DNA of 64,000 nucleotides from Chlorokybus atmophyticus (Eukaryota > Streptophyta > Chlorokybophyceae > Chlorokybales > Chlorokybaceae): NCBI GenBank assembly GCA_009103225.1, contig RHPI01002823.1, positions 136,989 through 200,988 of the forward strand. Reading direction: 5' to 3'. Shown here piece after piece: positions 53,353-64,000 of this stretch (position 1 is the first letter of the stretch; each line of letters starts with the position of its first letter). Below the pieces are notes generated by a model that saw only the letters and a list, made by a program, of their open reading frames with translations, made no database searches and had not been told where the DNA came from. The position numbers and the translations under genes were made by a program.

Positions 53353-53846
53353 CAATTGGGATAAATTGTGACAGACCTCACTTATGGGAGTGTCTTTTAC
53401 TATCATAGCATAGTGGTCGGGCCCCAATTGTTACCATGGTAACGGAGGTTGACGTCTCAAGTTCAATTCCCGTAGGAGACTGAGGCAGATCCAAGGCAAA
53501 AACAAAAACATTTGGGGCGGCTTGCCCTAGGCTGGGCGCGGGATCAAAACCCGCGCGCCAAGCCAGTTCAACCTAAGGCCGCGTGAGCGGTCGCGCTGCG
53601 ATAGCAGGTCGCGCGGCGAGGATGGCCGTTCGGTCGGTCATGACATTCGTGGGCCGGATCCAACAGGCCGCAGACCAATCGTGGTACGGCCGCGAACACG
53701 GCGACGTGGGCTAGTGCCTCGTTGGATTATGAGGAACTCATGGGTTAAATTGGGGAGGAATGTCACGAATTGGGATAAATTGTGGCAGACCTCACTCATG
53801 GTAGTGTCTTTTACTACCATAGCCTAGTGGTCGGGCCCAATTGTTA
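53353..53846 (+). mobile_element. SINE-like unit with tRNA-type promoter boxes and 80-bp direct repeats
   Basis: Positions 53353-53434 and 53767-53846 are near-identical repeats, each opening with AATTGGGATAAATTG and closing with CCCAATTGTTAC. Each has a tRNA A-box-like element (TAGCATAGTGGTCGG at 53406-53420; TAGCCTAGTGGTCGG in the second). The first is followed at 53460-53470 by a B-box-like AGTTCAATTCC at tRNA-like spacing. The T-stem does not pair well, so it is not a functional tRNA; a tRNA-derived SINE, perhaps dimeric, fits. A second B-box-like GGGATCAAAACCC lies near 53540. A 17-base piece of the head recurs at 9145. Confidence 0.55.
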
Positions 53847-54047
53847 CACCCCCTCAATTTTGCTGAGGGGGACTGTATTAGAAGGGGGATTGTGTTATGA
53901 TGGGGGGGACTTTGTTGTGTAGCTGAGCGCAGCATAGTCCCCCCGAATTACGTCATCAAATGTGTGGGTTACGCCATTGATTGTAGCCGCAATATCGTAA
54001 CCTTTACTGGTGCCGGCAGGCCAGCTGCAAAGGAGGCAGCACCTTAA

Positions 54048-54123
54048 TGGCCCATAAGAAAGGAAACATATGTGTCAGAATGGCCCTACAACTTGTGGGC
54101 CATTCTGTCTTTCTTATGGGCCA
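54048..54123. repeat. Nested inverted repeat (foldback)
   Basis: Outer arms at 54048-54062 and 54109-54123 are exact reverse complements (15 bases). Inner arms at 54078-54087 and 54097-54106 are exact as well (10 bases). GGGCCA is common to both, so the hairpin could form in alternative registers. Confidence 0.85.
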
Positions 54124-54429
54124 CAAGAAAGACAATTAACATCACATGTCATGTCACACACGTTAACATAGCAAGCATATACATGTACCACGCTACAAAA
54201 GATATCATAAATACACATAATATGTGCGGTATCATCATATACATTGACGCATATGACATTGTCATATATGCATCCATTATTGCAAGTTTTATATATGTTG
54301 TTACAATAAATTGAAATATATACACACTTAACGGATATTAACATCACAAATTTACAAAAAAAAACACATTTTACACACATGTAAACCACATATAGAGTAC
54401 AGTCCCCCTTTGAGGGGACAATTACTTAG

Positions 54430-54557
54430 GGGGGGGGGGGGGGGGGGGNNNNNNNNNNNNNNNNNNNNNNNNNNNNNNNNNNNNNNNNNNNNNNNNNNNN
54501 NNNNNNNNNNNNNNNNNNNNNNNNNNNNNNNNNNNNNNNNNNNNNNNNNNNNNNNNN
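54430..54557. other. Poly-G run followed by assembly gap
   Basis: A run of about 19 G (54430-54448) precedes 109 Ns (54449-54557). Sequence resumes with an AGTCCCCCC repeat end, so the gap sits inside repetitive DNA. A comparable G-run with one N lies at 59586-59603. Confidence 0.95.
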
Positions 54558-55292
54558 AAAGTCCAAACACAGTCCCCCCCTCGAAAAAGCCGCGGGGGAT
54601 TGTGTTTAGGGGGCGGGGACCGTGTTGGGGTAAATCCGGTACATCAATGCCATTCGAGTTGTCATGCAATATCCGCATCGTCATTCATCGTGACGTATCA
54701 ATGCGGCCCGCAATTATTATATGCATTGGAGCACAGCCTTACTACTCGCATCGACGGGAAACAAGTTGATTCAACGTGTCATAGCCCACAACTTTGTTGT
54801 TCACAAGTAGGTTCATGTTGCTTATAATTATATCTAATTTAGGATTGTTACTGATGATCCATTAGGTATGTTTCAATTTTACTGTGCCATGTCAATGGCT
54901 GAATTTTACATTCAAAGGCCAATGACAAGCTCGTAGATTCAAGTTCATGCCTTCAATCAGAATCTACAAGTGTAAAAATCGCAAAATCCCATCAAAACGT
55001 AGCTGCTAGTGAGCTGTCCGTACCCTTGTCAACCACAGTGACCGCCAACTCCCAGCACAACCAGCCAACTCAATCATCAAACCGGTCGACGCACCAAAAA
55101 TTCTGCCAGTTAGTGGCAAACTTGCCAGCAAACTTGCCGGCTTGATGTACTCATATCGGTCTCGCCACGTCGGAGCGACCAGTCCCCTGTCTAATGCGGT
55201 TCCGTACACGTCTGTGGTGCCTGTGCATGTGTCAGGCGCGTGGAGCAGGCGGCGGAGGAGGTGGCGGTGGAGGAGGAGGAGGCGGAGGCGGC

Positions 55293-57524
55293 ATGGACCC
55301 GCAGGAGGCTCCCGTCAGAAAGGCGGACACGGCCCTTCACAAGCAAAACCAGGGTGTGTGCCTTTTGTCCCTGCAACGCAGGCCAATTGAGGCCTCACTG
55401 TGGCCTGAACTTGAGCTTGAGCTCAGCTCTCTCAAGTTGTCTTCAACCAGGCCGCCTGGCCTAGCAATGTCCCTTCGTGTTTAGCTTGAGCTTTGGTTGT
55501 TATGCTGCATTGGCACAGAGCGGCTTGACACACCAGTTGTTGTGCAGAGCCATGCTTTCGGCCAGCATGCCTTGTGTTGGTGTCTATGTTTGTGGTTTTC
55601 TCTGTCCATGCATTCAATATTTGGTCGGGCATTCGCAGTCTCGGTTACTGCGCATGAGCTCAAAGAACGCTTCAATGCATGCAGGTGCCCCCTTGACTGG
55701 TGTTCCAAGCAGGAAGAAGGGCACCTGGTTTACGGAATGGCAGCCCCCGCCGGAGCTCCAGACGGTCATGAAGCCCTGGCGAGAGAAAAACCCCGGTACA
55801 TGCTTACATCCAAGTCCCAGTCGCAGCCGACATCAGTTTTTCTTCCGTGCTTTTTATATGCATACACCCTGCTTCTGATTGTTGGATTGTATTTTTGTTA
55901 ATCTTCCAGAAGGGCAGCGGCCGGATTTACGTGACAGAACCCCACCGCTATGTGCACAGGTGACACACATGTAGTTTCATACACAGACACATAAAACTAG
56001 CTGTCTGCACTCCCCTTGCAAGTGGTCAATTATGTTGTTGTCTTGCTCTCTCTCCTCTCATGAGCATGCTTCTGCAATTCACAATTAGGTGGCTGAAGTG
56101 TATCAGCGCAATGGCCTTGTCAAAGACGGCGTCTGGACACACGGACTATGGGTATGTGTACATGACATGCCGTGTATCCCCTAGCGTGTGGGTGGATGGG
56201 TGGTGATGGTAAATGATGTCATTCTTGCGAGCAGGAGATGTGGGCGGGAAAGCACACGTACTCAAAGGCGGCTGTGCACATCGACTGCTGGAACTCATAC
56301 CGGGTAAGCCAAGAAGCGATGGGCCAAAGCAACCACAATCCAACTATGTGTGTGTGGACGTGCGTACATGCGATTGTGACCATCTCTCTCTCTCTCTCTG
56401 TGTCCGTGTGTGTGTGCAGATCAAGCCATGGCAGTGGAGAGGTCTGTGCTTCGGACGCACCTGCGGAGAATGCTTTTGGGTGAGTGCAGTTGTAGTTGCA
56501 ACTTACATCCCGTCAGTTTCGTGCATAAACCACATTGTGTGACTGTGCATCAATGTGCATGTGCGTGTTCATGTCACACTCTTTTGTGTTGGCAGACGGG
56601 GTGTCAGAACACGAGGTGGACGCGTATGGCTATTGGTGCGCGTTTGGGTCGGGAGTACGACCCAGCGCAGATGCGCGACAACAAGGTGGACGAGAGCACC
56701 TTAGCATTGGATTACAGTCATGAGGCGGGCGTGATGTCGTGCGGGCTCTGCGCCGTCAACTGCGTCCTCGGACTCGGCTACCACACCATCGCTACGTGCG
56801 GCGGGACGTACGGACTCAACCTCACGTCGTGCTACACGTGCAACGCCAGACGCCGCATACGCGAGAAGTGAGTGCAAGTGTGTATGTGTGTGTGCGCACA
56901 CAGTTGCGCCCGCCCGTGCATGTGGATGTGCGCGTGCGTGCGTGCGCGTGAAAGCGTGTGTGTGGGTGCATTATCTTATCTGTCCTTCAATCAGGTATGG
57001 CTTGCCTCCGGCGTTCGGGTTGCCACCTGGCGTGGACGACTGCGTGGTTCACCTTTGCTGCTTCTACTGCTCCAGCCACCAGGAGCTGCGCGAGCTTGTC
57101 GTGCGTGGCGTGGACGGTATGCATCTCAAGACAACACCCAACAGCTGCACTTTGATATCTGAACTTAAACTTGAGCTGTTTACTTGTGCCTGATGACGCA
57201 TGCACATGTGTGTGTGTGTATGTGTGTGGGCGAACACACACACACACAAACTCTGTCACTGACTTACTGACTCACTCAGGACCTGGCCTGCATATCCTTG
57301 ATGTCTGTGAGGACTCCTATGACAAAGTGCCTGGCATATTGGACGCCGTCCAAGCCCGTAAAGCTCTGGTACGCTGCTTAACTCATTACATATCCTAGGG
57401 TTGAGCTAGGCATGCGTGGTTGTCATGGGCGGTGCTGTCATTGTGGCAGGTGCTCGACATGATCCGCGTGCGCCGGCACACGCCAGGCAATGTCATACCA
57501 GAGGCGCAAATGATGCAGCGGTGA
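55293..57524 (+). CDS. PLAC8-type cysteine-rich protein
   Basis: Ten exons join in frame: 55293-55353, 55685-55795, 55910-55959, 56089-56151, 56235-56303, 56420-56479, 56596-56867, 56995-57116, 57280-57368 and 57450-57524. The protein has about 323 residues. The N-terminal third is basic and Pro-rich. The middle carries LCFGRTCGECFWTGCQNTRW, then EAGVMSCGLCAVNCVLGLGY and ATCGGTYGLNLTSCYTCNAR. The end holds VHLCCFYCSSHQELRELVVR, which fits the PLAC8 consensus CCxxC...Q..REL..RG. PLAC8 proteins in plants are linked to membranes, cell number and metal transport; the function here is unknown. No strong transmembrane segment is evident. Stop TGA. The start was chosen as the first ATG giving consistent phase through every junction. 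Confidence 0.8.
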
Positions 57525-58553
57525 AGACGCCACAATATGGAAGGTGAAGATGACCTGGAATGAAGCATTATTCAACTGAAGTACTATTCAACTTCATTTC
57601 CACCCAGCTGCGCCATCTACGCTTCCTTCATGCTTTCTTTCTTCCTTTCAGTTATCCTTCCGTCATTTGTTTCTTGCTTTGCTCTTTCCTTCCTTCCTTC
57701 CGTTCTTCTTCTTTCAGAGCGCACAGGCAGGAGCAAAAAGCAATGTACATACGCCCCGGTCAGGACTATCTCTGTGCCACACACAGAGATGATGTGCAGA
57801 TGGCTAGTCTGGAGTGCTTTGTATGGCTTCAGATACAACAACTTGCTCTTTGTAGAAGCTTTGGGGATGCATGTAGCCAAGGCTTCATGCTTGTTGCCTC
57901 ACTTCAAGCTTGGGACGTTGGGAGTTTCAGCAAAGATCTTGCATCAATTGACCGCATGTCTACAACTTTCTGCACCATCTGTATATATGGTAGTGCTTTC
58001 GCTTTATGTTGCTGTTAAGTGCGCCCATGTTGCAAAGCTTTTGCGATCTTGTTGCACTGGCCTTGACGCAGTCCATACACAGCACCGTGCATATCCTAGA
58101 CACAGCATTACATACATTCTACACTGCGAGTGCTGTCGGTGATGAATATGTCATGCATGGCATATCCCTCATTGCATACTTTGTACACGGTGGTGCTGTG
58201 GAACATAAGGTGTGGTAGAATTGATCAGACTGTACATACGCATGCACTACCACAACACATTGTTCATGGCCACGCAGCACACCCACTTGTGCCTTCCACG
58301 ACAATACCAGTAGTGAATTGTGTTGTGATGAAGACAAAGGAAGCAAGTCTACGTGTTGCAAAACAGACAATTGATGTTTTTGTGCAACCAACACCGCAAC
58401 AAAGCATGCTCCATAGGGACAAGCATACAAGACAGGAGTAGCATCATGCCCACGCGCAACCAAGTACTGTCTGTGACACATGGCACACATTTGCCGAGTG
58501 CTTGCGCGGTGCGCTTGGGGCAGGAGGTCCAGATGACATCGAGATACAACTCT
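57525..58553. other. Convergent intergenic stretch
   Basis: No gene was supported. It contains a CTTTC/CCTT pyrimidine-rich tract at about 57615-57715. Open frames of 150-170 codons on the plus strand lack domains or splice support. Confidence 0.5.
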
Positions 58554-61500
58554 TCATTTATAGTTGAAGCGCGCTTGCTTGCGTCCCATCTGCTGCTTGT
58601 TCCTGCCGGCTCCCCCGCCTCTCCCTCCCCTCTTGCCCTTCCCCCCGCCCCTGCCGCCCTGCGCCCTGCCCCTCTGCTTCTCACGCACCGCCGCCAGCGG
58701 CATCGCCTTGACCTTCTGCTTCTCACGGTTGCTCTTGCCGCCAGTCTGACAGAGTTGAGACACAGCAAGTCAGTTGCGTCGTTCACCATGTCTCGCACAC
58801 GGCCCGTGTGAGCAGGTAACTGAGTACTAACACGTGTACATGCATGTCTGACGGGGTAGGCGAGATAGGGGTAGTGTGGTAGTGAGATAGGGGTAGTGAA
58901 GGATGTAGTGTGTGTGCACCCGATGGTTATACGCTGGCAGTGTGTCAATGTTTTAAGCATGTAACTGCTGCTGCATGCGACTGCTACACCCATGCATGTG
59001 ATACCATACGCAGAATGACAGTATACACCTTTTGTACGCACACGTGCTCACAGACATACACTCCCGCGCACGCCCACTCCCGCGCACATGTATGTATGTG
59101 GGTACCATAGCGCTCATACACACATGCAGAGGCCTGCATGGTATAAACACAAACACCTCAGGCAGTACCTTAAGCTTCTTGCGAGCGGATGCAGCGCCGA
59201 ATGCAGGCCTGTCTTCTCGTCCGGCACGCACCATGGCCAGCCTCTCCTCCTTGTTGAGCTTCTTATGAGCGGAGCCCTGACGCCAATCGACACAAAATAC
59301 GTAACAACATTGCCATAGAATCTGACAAAAGAGTTGATACAATGCAACTGTGCGCGTACCAGCAGGTTGCTCGGATCGATTCTCCGGTCTGCGAGCTCTT
59401 CGGGCCTTCTGTGTGCCTCGTGTTCATGATCAGCTGCCTGGCCTTTGAGTTTCTTCAGGCCGTGCTTGCCCATAGCAGAGTCCAACATTGCTTTTTCCTG
59501 TGGCAGAGCAAGAGCATTGAGCAATGAGGCATACCGCCTGTGTGTGTGTGTGTGCGGGCGGGCGGGCGCGCGTGCGTGGGTGTTTNGGGGGGGGGGGGGG
59601 GGGGTACGCACACATGCTCGGGTATGTGTGCATATATGGGCGTAAATGTGTGCACGCATGCACGCACATGTGTATGCTCCTGCGCATCGGAATGCATGTG
59701 CGTGACAACGCACAATTGTGAATGTGTAGTTAACTCATCATGTGTACCTTCAGCTCTCGTATCCTCGCGAAGTCTTCGCTGGAAAGAAACGTCTGCGTGG
59801 GGTCGATTTCAACTGGCGCTTCGGTCTCCTGTTTGTGGCTACTTAGCAACTCGGCCTGCTTGCGCTTGAGACTGCGCAGGCTCTCGGGTTGGGCCGACTG
59901 CTGCGGCTTGGACGTGCTGGGTTTTGCAGACCTCCTTGCCTCCAACTCTACAAGCAACACATAAGAAACCGCTGACTTTTGTGTGCACACGCATACGCAC
60001 ACACCCATGCACGCATGCCCCCGCACACTCGCGCATGCACACATGCACGCATATGCGCGCATTCATGTATGCATGCGCGTGCACACACATCTCGCAACCC
60101 AAAGCTGAAACCCATCACAGATAACAAGTTATGTGCACCTGCTTCATCATCGTCGGCGACGTCAGCAGGGTTGTCCTCATCGCGCAATTCCAACGCATCA
60201 TCATCGGAGGCACCATCCTCAGACACTTCACCTTCCGCATCACCATCATCGTCGTCATCTTCGTCCTCACCTTCACCATCGCCATCCTCATCATCAGCCT
60301 CCACTTCATCATCGTCATCACTCCCGACTTCAACATCGCCTTCATCACCATCATCATCATCATCACCGGCATCGCTCTCATCGTCGCCTTCATCAGCTTC
60401 GCTTCCAGAGCCATGTTTCAACGCCTGTGCACATCCGAAAGAAGATTACCATCTAACACACGCACGCTACGCAACTGTCGCAAAAGGTAACTGAAGCCAA
60501 CATCAGAGCCATCCAGCTGAGAAGTGCACTTGCAAGCGTGTGCACGCGCGCACATACGTGTGTGCATGTGTGACACTGCAACAACATCTCTCACCTCGTT
60601 AAGGAGGTCCACGCCCGCCACACCACTAGCAGGAGCCGCCTCGCCAAACTGCTTTGGGCGCGCGGCGAGATCCGCGCCTCGTCCGCGGTCCTTTTTCTCC
60701 AACATGGAGGGCGCCACCTGTCACACACAAACCCAACACGTCACATGTTTATTCCACACCTACAGCCTCAACACAACACTGCTCACACCTGACGGTAGAG
60801 AGCGATGAGAGCCCGCGCGGCGTTAGATGTGCCTTTGTCGTGCGACTTCTTGTACATAACAAGGTCTTGTAGAAGCTCCTCTGTCATGACCTGTGAGACA
60901 GCTTTGACATCAATCACCCATCACACATGCAACACATGTGAGAGCTGTTGTTGTAAGGCATGCGTACGTACCAGAGGAGCGCGGGCGCATATCTCATATG
61001 TGGTCTTGATTCCAACCGTCATAACCTGCCAAGCAACAAACTTATTGAATCAACTCCTGTTGCGCAAAGCACAATGCATGCATGCTGCGCATGATGATGA
61101 TGGATCATGTGTGCATTTACCTCTGGGCGTGCGCGGTCATGAATAAACTGGTTGACCAGCTGTTTTAGCAAGGGCTCAAGCACATCGGGTGGCACCTGAA
61201 TAAGGGGCCAGTTGTTGATGTGCAACCCACAAGCAAACTTGATAAGGTACATTCTGAGCCAGCATAGATGTATCACAATCAGCGAAACAGGACATAAAAG
61301 ACCTCAAGCAACCATACCAGATCATGACATGCTTGCGCTGTGATGGCGAGAATCAGCGTGACCTCTTGCTGATGCGGCTGCGCGCAAGTGAATAAGTTCA
61401 GCTGAGCACAACATGTCACAACATCAAACAGAAGGATGGAAGTGATGGCAAATTCACACCTGGATGTAGCGCTGCATGAACGGGTAAAAATTGAGCAGCT

Positions 61501-63889
61501 GCAGGCGATGCGTCCCAATCACACGCGACAGTACGTTCATCATCATCAGCTTGACCTGCATGAATGACCACAACTATTCACTCTGTTCCGCAAATGGAGG
61601 GAACTTGTGATATTGTGAGTTATGAACAGCAGCAGCTTGCATGTACCTCAAACCTTTCTGAGCACCCTTGCAACCGCGCAAACAATTTCTCAGCGTACCC
61701 CTGCGTATGCGCGTGTCTGTAAGTGTGTGCTACTGCACGAGCGCACGTGCACATGGATGCAAGTGTGCCTGTGCGTGCGTGTGTGTATGCCTAGTCCAGC
61801 AAAGAGTTACCAAGGAAACAACTCTCGTAATGCTGCTCATTGCTTGATGCACATAGTTATGTTGCTCCATGTGTGTCAACATGACATGGCTACACAACAC
61901 AACATACTTGCGGGTCATGCAGGAGCTGTAGCGCCGCGAACGCCGGCTGCTGCTGGCCCAACCCCTGCTCGCGACGCGACTGCCGCTTCACCGCGTTCAT
62001 CGCGCGCTGCAGCTTAGCCTGCTTCCGCTTCTTGCTCGAAACCGTGCCTTTCTTGTAGGCCTGCGTGGTGATGTGGTCAGTCGGCCCGCAGTTCGTGTGC
62101 ATGTGTAATATGTACACGGATTGTGCGTACGAGTGCATGTAACAATGAGACATAGCCACACACAACATGTGTCTATACTTGTCATCTCTGATGCTAACAC
62201 GCGTGTACACGCACAGCCAGACATGCGGTACAAAGCTGCTACACAGGCTTACGCATAACAACTTCTACATCTGCATTACACTGAGACACATGCACACATA
62301 GCCACACGTACACTCGCAAATCCATGCACACGTACACCAATAAGAAGACGCTTGTGATGACGCCATATTCAGCACCTTGTATAGGTCCTGCTTGCTGGGC
62401 TGCACGGCCACATGTCCCGGTTCATCATCAGAGTCGTCATCAGTGTCATTTCCGCCGCCGGAAGAGGCGCGCTCGTCGTGTCCCAGGAAGAACTTGAGCG
62501 CGGCGATCATCGGTTGCGGGTGCGGGTGGAACGTCGCCGCCGCGATCACGTTCACCGTCCTCGCATCGGTCCAGACCTGCATGACAAACAACGAGACCAC
62601 ATAGGCTGCAAAGAGCAAATACCTGAACGGTGTGACGCGATTTGCAAACGTGTACACACCTCGTACGTAGCTGTTATCAACGATCTATACGTCTACGTAC
62701 AATGACATGCAAGAGCAACATGCTACAGTATGGCTGTGTAGATGCTTGCAAGGTCACTGCTACGATATGATAGCATGCAACAAAGGCGCAACTTTGCCCC
62801 CTGACACACGTGTGTGCGTGTGCCAGTGTGCATTCGTGTATGCGTATCCGCACGCACACGCGCGCGCACGCGCAATGTGTTTGCTCGTCTGTCATGTGGC
62901 GGTGAGGGGCTGCGGCAATGGTGTGGCAACAGTTGGAATAATCATGTACCTTTCTGCGGTACAGTTCTCCCAGCACTCCCAGCGCCTTCCTCGCCGCTAC
63001 ATGGCTGTCCTCCGCCTGCACGACCCCGTACAGGAAGTTCTGCAGCGCGCGATTGAGTCGTTCGTCGCGTCCCTTGGCGTTGACGTTGCGGATGTCGGTG
63101 ACGATGTGGCGGACGAGGAGCTGACGCAGGGGCTTGTCAGGGAGACGGAGGAGACGGAAGAAGAGGGGGAGGAGGGTCATGGGAGCGACAACCTGCGATG
63201 GCGACGAAAGGACGGAGACGAAGCGTTTGCACGTGAAAAGCAAGTGTCAATGCAGACATAGTAAGTTTTTATGCGTGCGTGCGTGCATATGCGTGTGCAG
63301 GCGCGCATGTGTGCATCGTGTGCGCACAACCCGCTCACCCATACGCGCGCGCGTGCATGCGCGCGCGCGCGTGCGTGCAACTGCGTGCATGTGTGCGTGG
63401 CTGCGTGTAGCGTCAGTACACATGCATGTGTGCGCTCGTGGCAAAGCTGCATGCTTGTGTGCGTGTGTGCGCGCACCAACACATAAGCGTGCCTGTGTGA
63501 TGGTGGCGTGTGTGGCAACACGACTGCACGGCAAGGCTCAAAAGCATAACGCAACCCACCTGCCGGCCACGCAACAAGATAAGCGCCTGCGCCGCTGTCC
63601 GGCGAAACTCCGGCTCCAACGCGGCCCCGTGCGTATCAAGAAGCTGCATGATATCCACTGACAAGGACCCAACCTGTCAATTGTCACAGGTCAAATCTTG
63701 CTACTGCGTGTGTTGTTTTGTATGCGTGACTGTGTGTCTCTTGCACGCAACATAACCCTACACTACCTCACCTCTTTTGGGTAGTGCGGAGCCAAGTGTG
63801 CGAGGAAGGGCAACAGCGCGAGCAAGTCCGGGCTCGGCCGTGATGGATGCAACTGTGCAACAGCCATTGCAGCCCGATAGTGCGCCACC
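58554..63889 (-). CDS. SDA1: SDA1 homologue, 60S ribosome biogenesis factor (5' end outside window)
   Basis: SDA1 is a nucleolar/nuclear protein needed for 60S subunit maturation and export. Exons from 63889 downward follow family order: YRAAMAVAQLHPSRPSPDLL with APHYPKE (63889-63779), LEPEFRRTAAQALILLRGR (to 63560), TLLPLFFRLLRLPDKPLRQL with IVTDIRNVNAKG and ARKALGVLGELYRRK (about 63195-62950), ARTVNVIAAATFHPH with IAALKFFLG (about 62577-62370), KRKQAKLQRAMNAVKRQ with LQLLHDPQ (about 62060-61910), LLNFYPFMQRYIQ (near 61470), VPPDVLEPLLKQLVNQFIHD (61196-61126), MTEELLQDLVMYKKSHDKGT (near 60890), a very acidic Asp/Glu exon (60424-60140), FLSSEDFARIRELK (to about 59748), SAHKKLNKEERLAMVRAGRE (59277-59170) and a basic Gly/Arg/Lys-rich tail ending QARFNYK with TGA at 58554. 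The first exon(s) lie beyond 64000. Confidence 0.93.
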
Positions 63890-64000
63890 TATGGATAATG
63901 TGCACCACAGCATAAGAGTGAAAGTAACAGCGTCAGAACTGACAAGCCCGAATGACTGAGCTTCGACACATTGTGGTTACACTTGTCGGTGGCGTGTGTA
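63890..64000 (-). other. Intron of the SDA1 homologue
   Basis: The exon 63889-63779 is preceded on the minus strand by an acceptor ending TATCCATAG. The remaining window sequence therefore belongs to an intron of the same gene, and the next upstream exon is not visible. Confidence 0.6.

Larger units (their letters stand above)
53847..55292. other. Repeat-rich stretch around an assembly gap
   Basis: AGTCCCCC words and their complements recur (near 53860, 53898, 53934, 54401, 54571 and 54614), suggesting ends of miniature inverted-repeat elements. A foldback lies at 54048-54123. The sequence at 54125-54360 is strongly AT-rich. No gene was supported until the ATG at 55293, which follows a GGCGGAGGA-type purine-rich 5' leader. 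Confidence 0.5.

Noticed and set aside
53400..53485. A functional tRNA gene
   Set aside because: A- and B-box-like elements are present at plausible spacing, but the T-stem and acceptor stem do not pair and no anticodon arm is convincing; a SINE head fits better.
60131..60490. His-rich and Ile/Val-rich open frames on the plus strand
   Set aside because: They are antisense to the acidic exon of SDA1.

Overview
The window is nuclear DNA of a eukaryote. Every protein gene I could resolve is broken by many GT-AG introns, and the gene set fits a green alga (Chlorophyta, tentative). Pointers are an exostosin-family (GT47) protein with EGF-like modules, a C-type-lectin protein with a pherophorin-like proline-rich stretch, a plant-type MED15, an organelle-type methionyl-tRNA synthetase and a cysteine-rich PLAC8-type protein. 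The species cannot be named from sequence alone. The assembly is a draft: isolated single Ns, one 109-base N gap, and several one-base frame breaks inside otherwise convincing domains.

Positions 1-8500 are a transposon block. A decayed transposase of the Plavaka branch of the Kyakuja-Dileera-Zisupton (KDZ) superfamily lies on the minus strand (7125 to 3985). Facing it, with converging 3' ends, is a plus-strand gene (2031-3832) that joins a Cys/His-rich N-terminus and a Tudor-like segment to a complete set of DNA cytosine-5 methyltransferase motifs. Direct repeats (1-963 and 7418-8279) carrying palindromes built on GTACCATT flank the pair. A cut-and-paste transposon carrying its own cytosine methyltransferase is the most notable content here.

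From 9.9 to 23.3 kb there is a minus-strand gene with repeated immunoglobulin-like units, MED15 (minus), a divergent promoter with three CGATATCG sites, the exostosin-family gene (plus) and a small unidentified minus-strand gene. From 24.5 to 31.3 kb there is an unidentified signal-peptide, single-pass membrane protein (plus) converging on a C-type-lectin/proline-rich protein (minus).

From 32.8 to 51.5 kb the genes alternate in divergent and convergent pairs: a penta-EF-hand protein (plus), an SMPD4-type neutral sphingomyelinase homologue (minus), organellar methionyl-tRNA synthetase (plus) and a purple acid phosphatase (minus). A single plausible 5' exon (51641-51985, plus) diverges from the phosphatase and then runs into a 3.3-kb repeat-rich, gapped stretch (52.0-55.3 kb) with a tRNA-derived SINE-like unit and foldback DNA. 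From 55.3 to 64 kb a PLAC8-type gene (plus) converges on the ribosome-biogenesis gene SDA1 (minus), whose 5' end lies outside the window.

The genes are unrelated housekeeping, surface and membrane genes and do not form a pathway. Introns commonly hold long TG/CG-alternating tracts, and several appear to use GC-AG splice sites.
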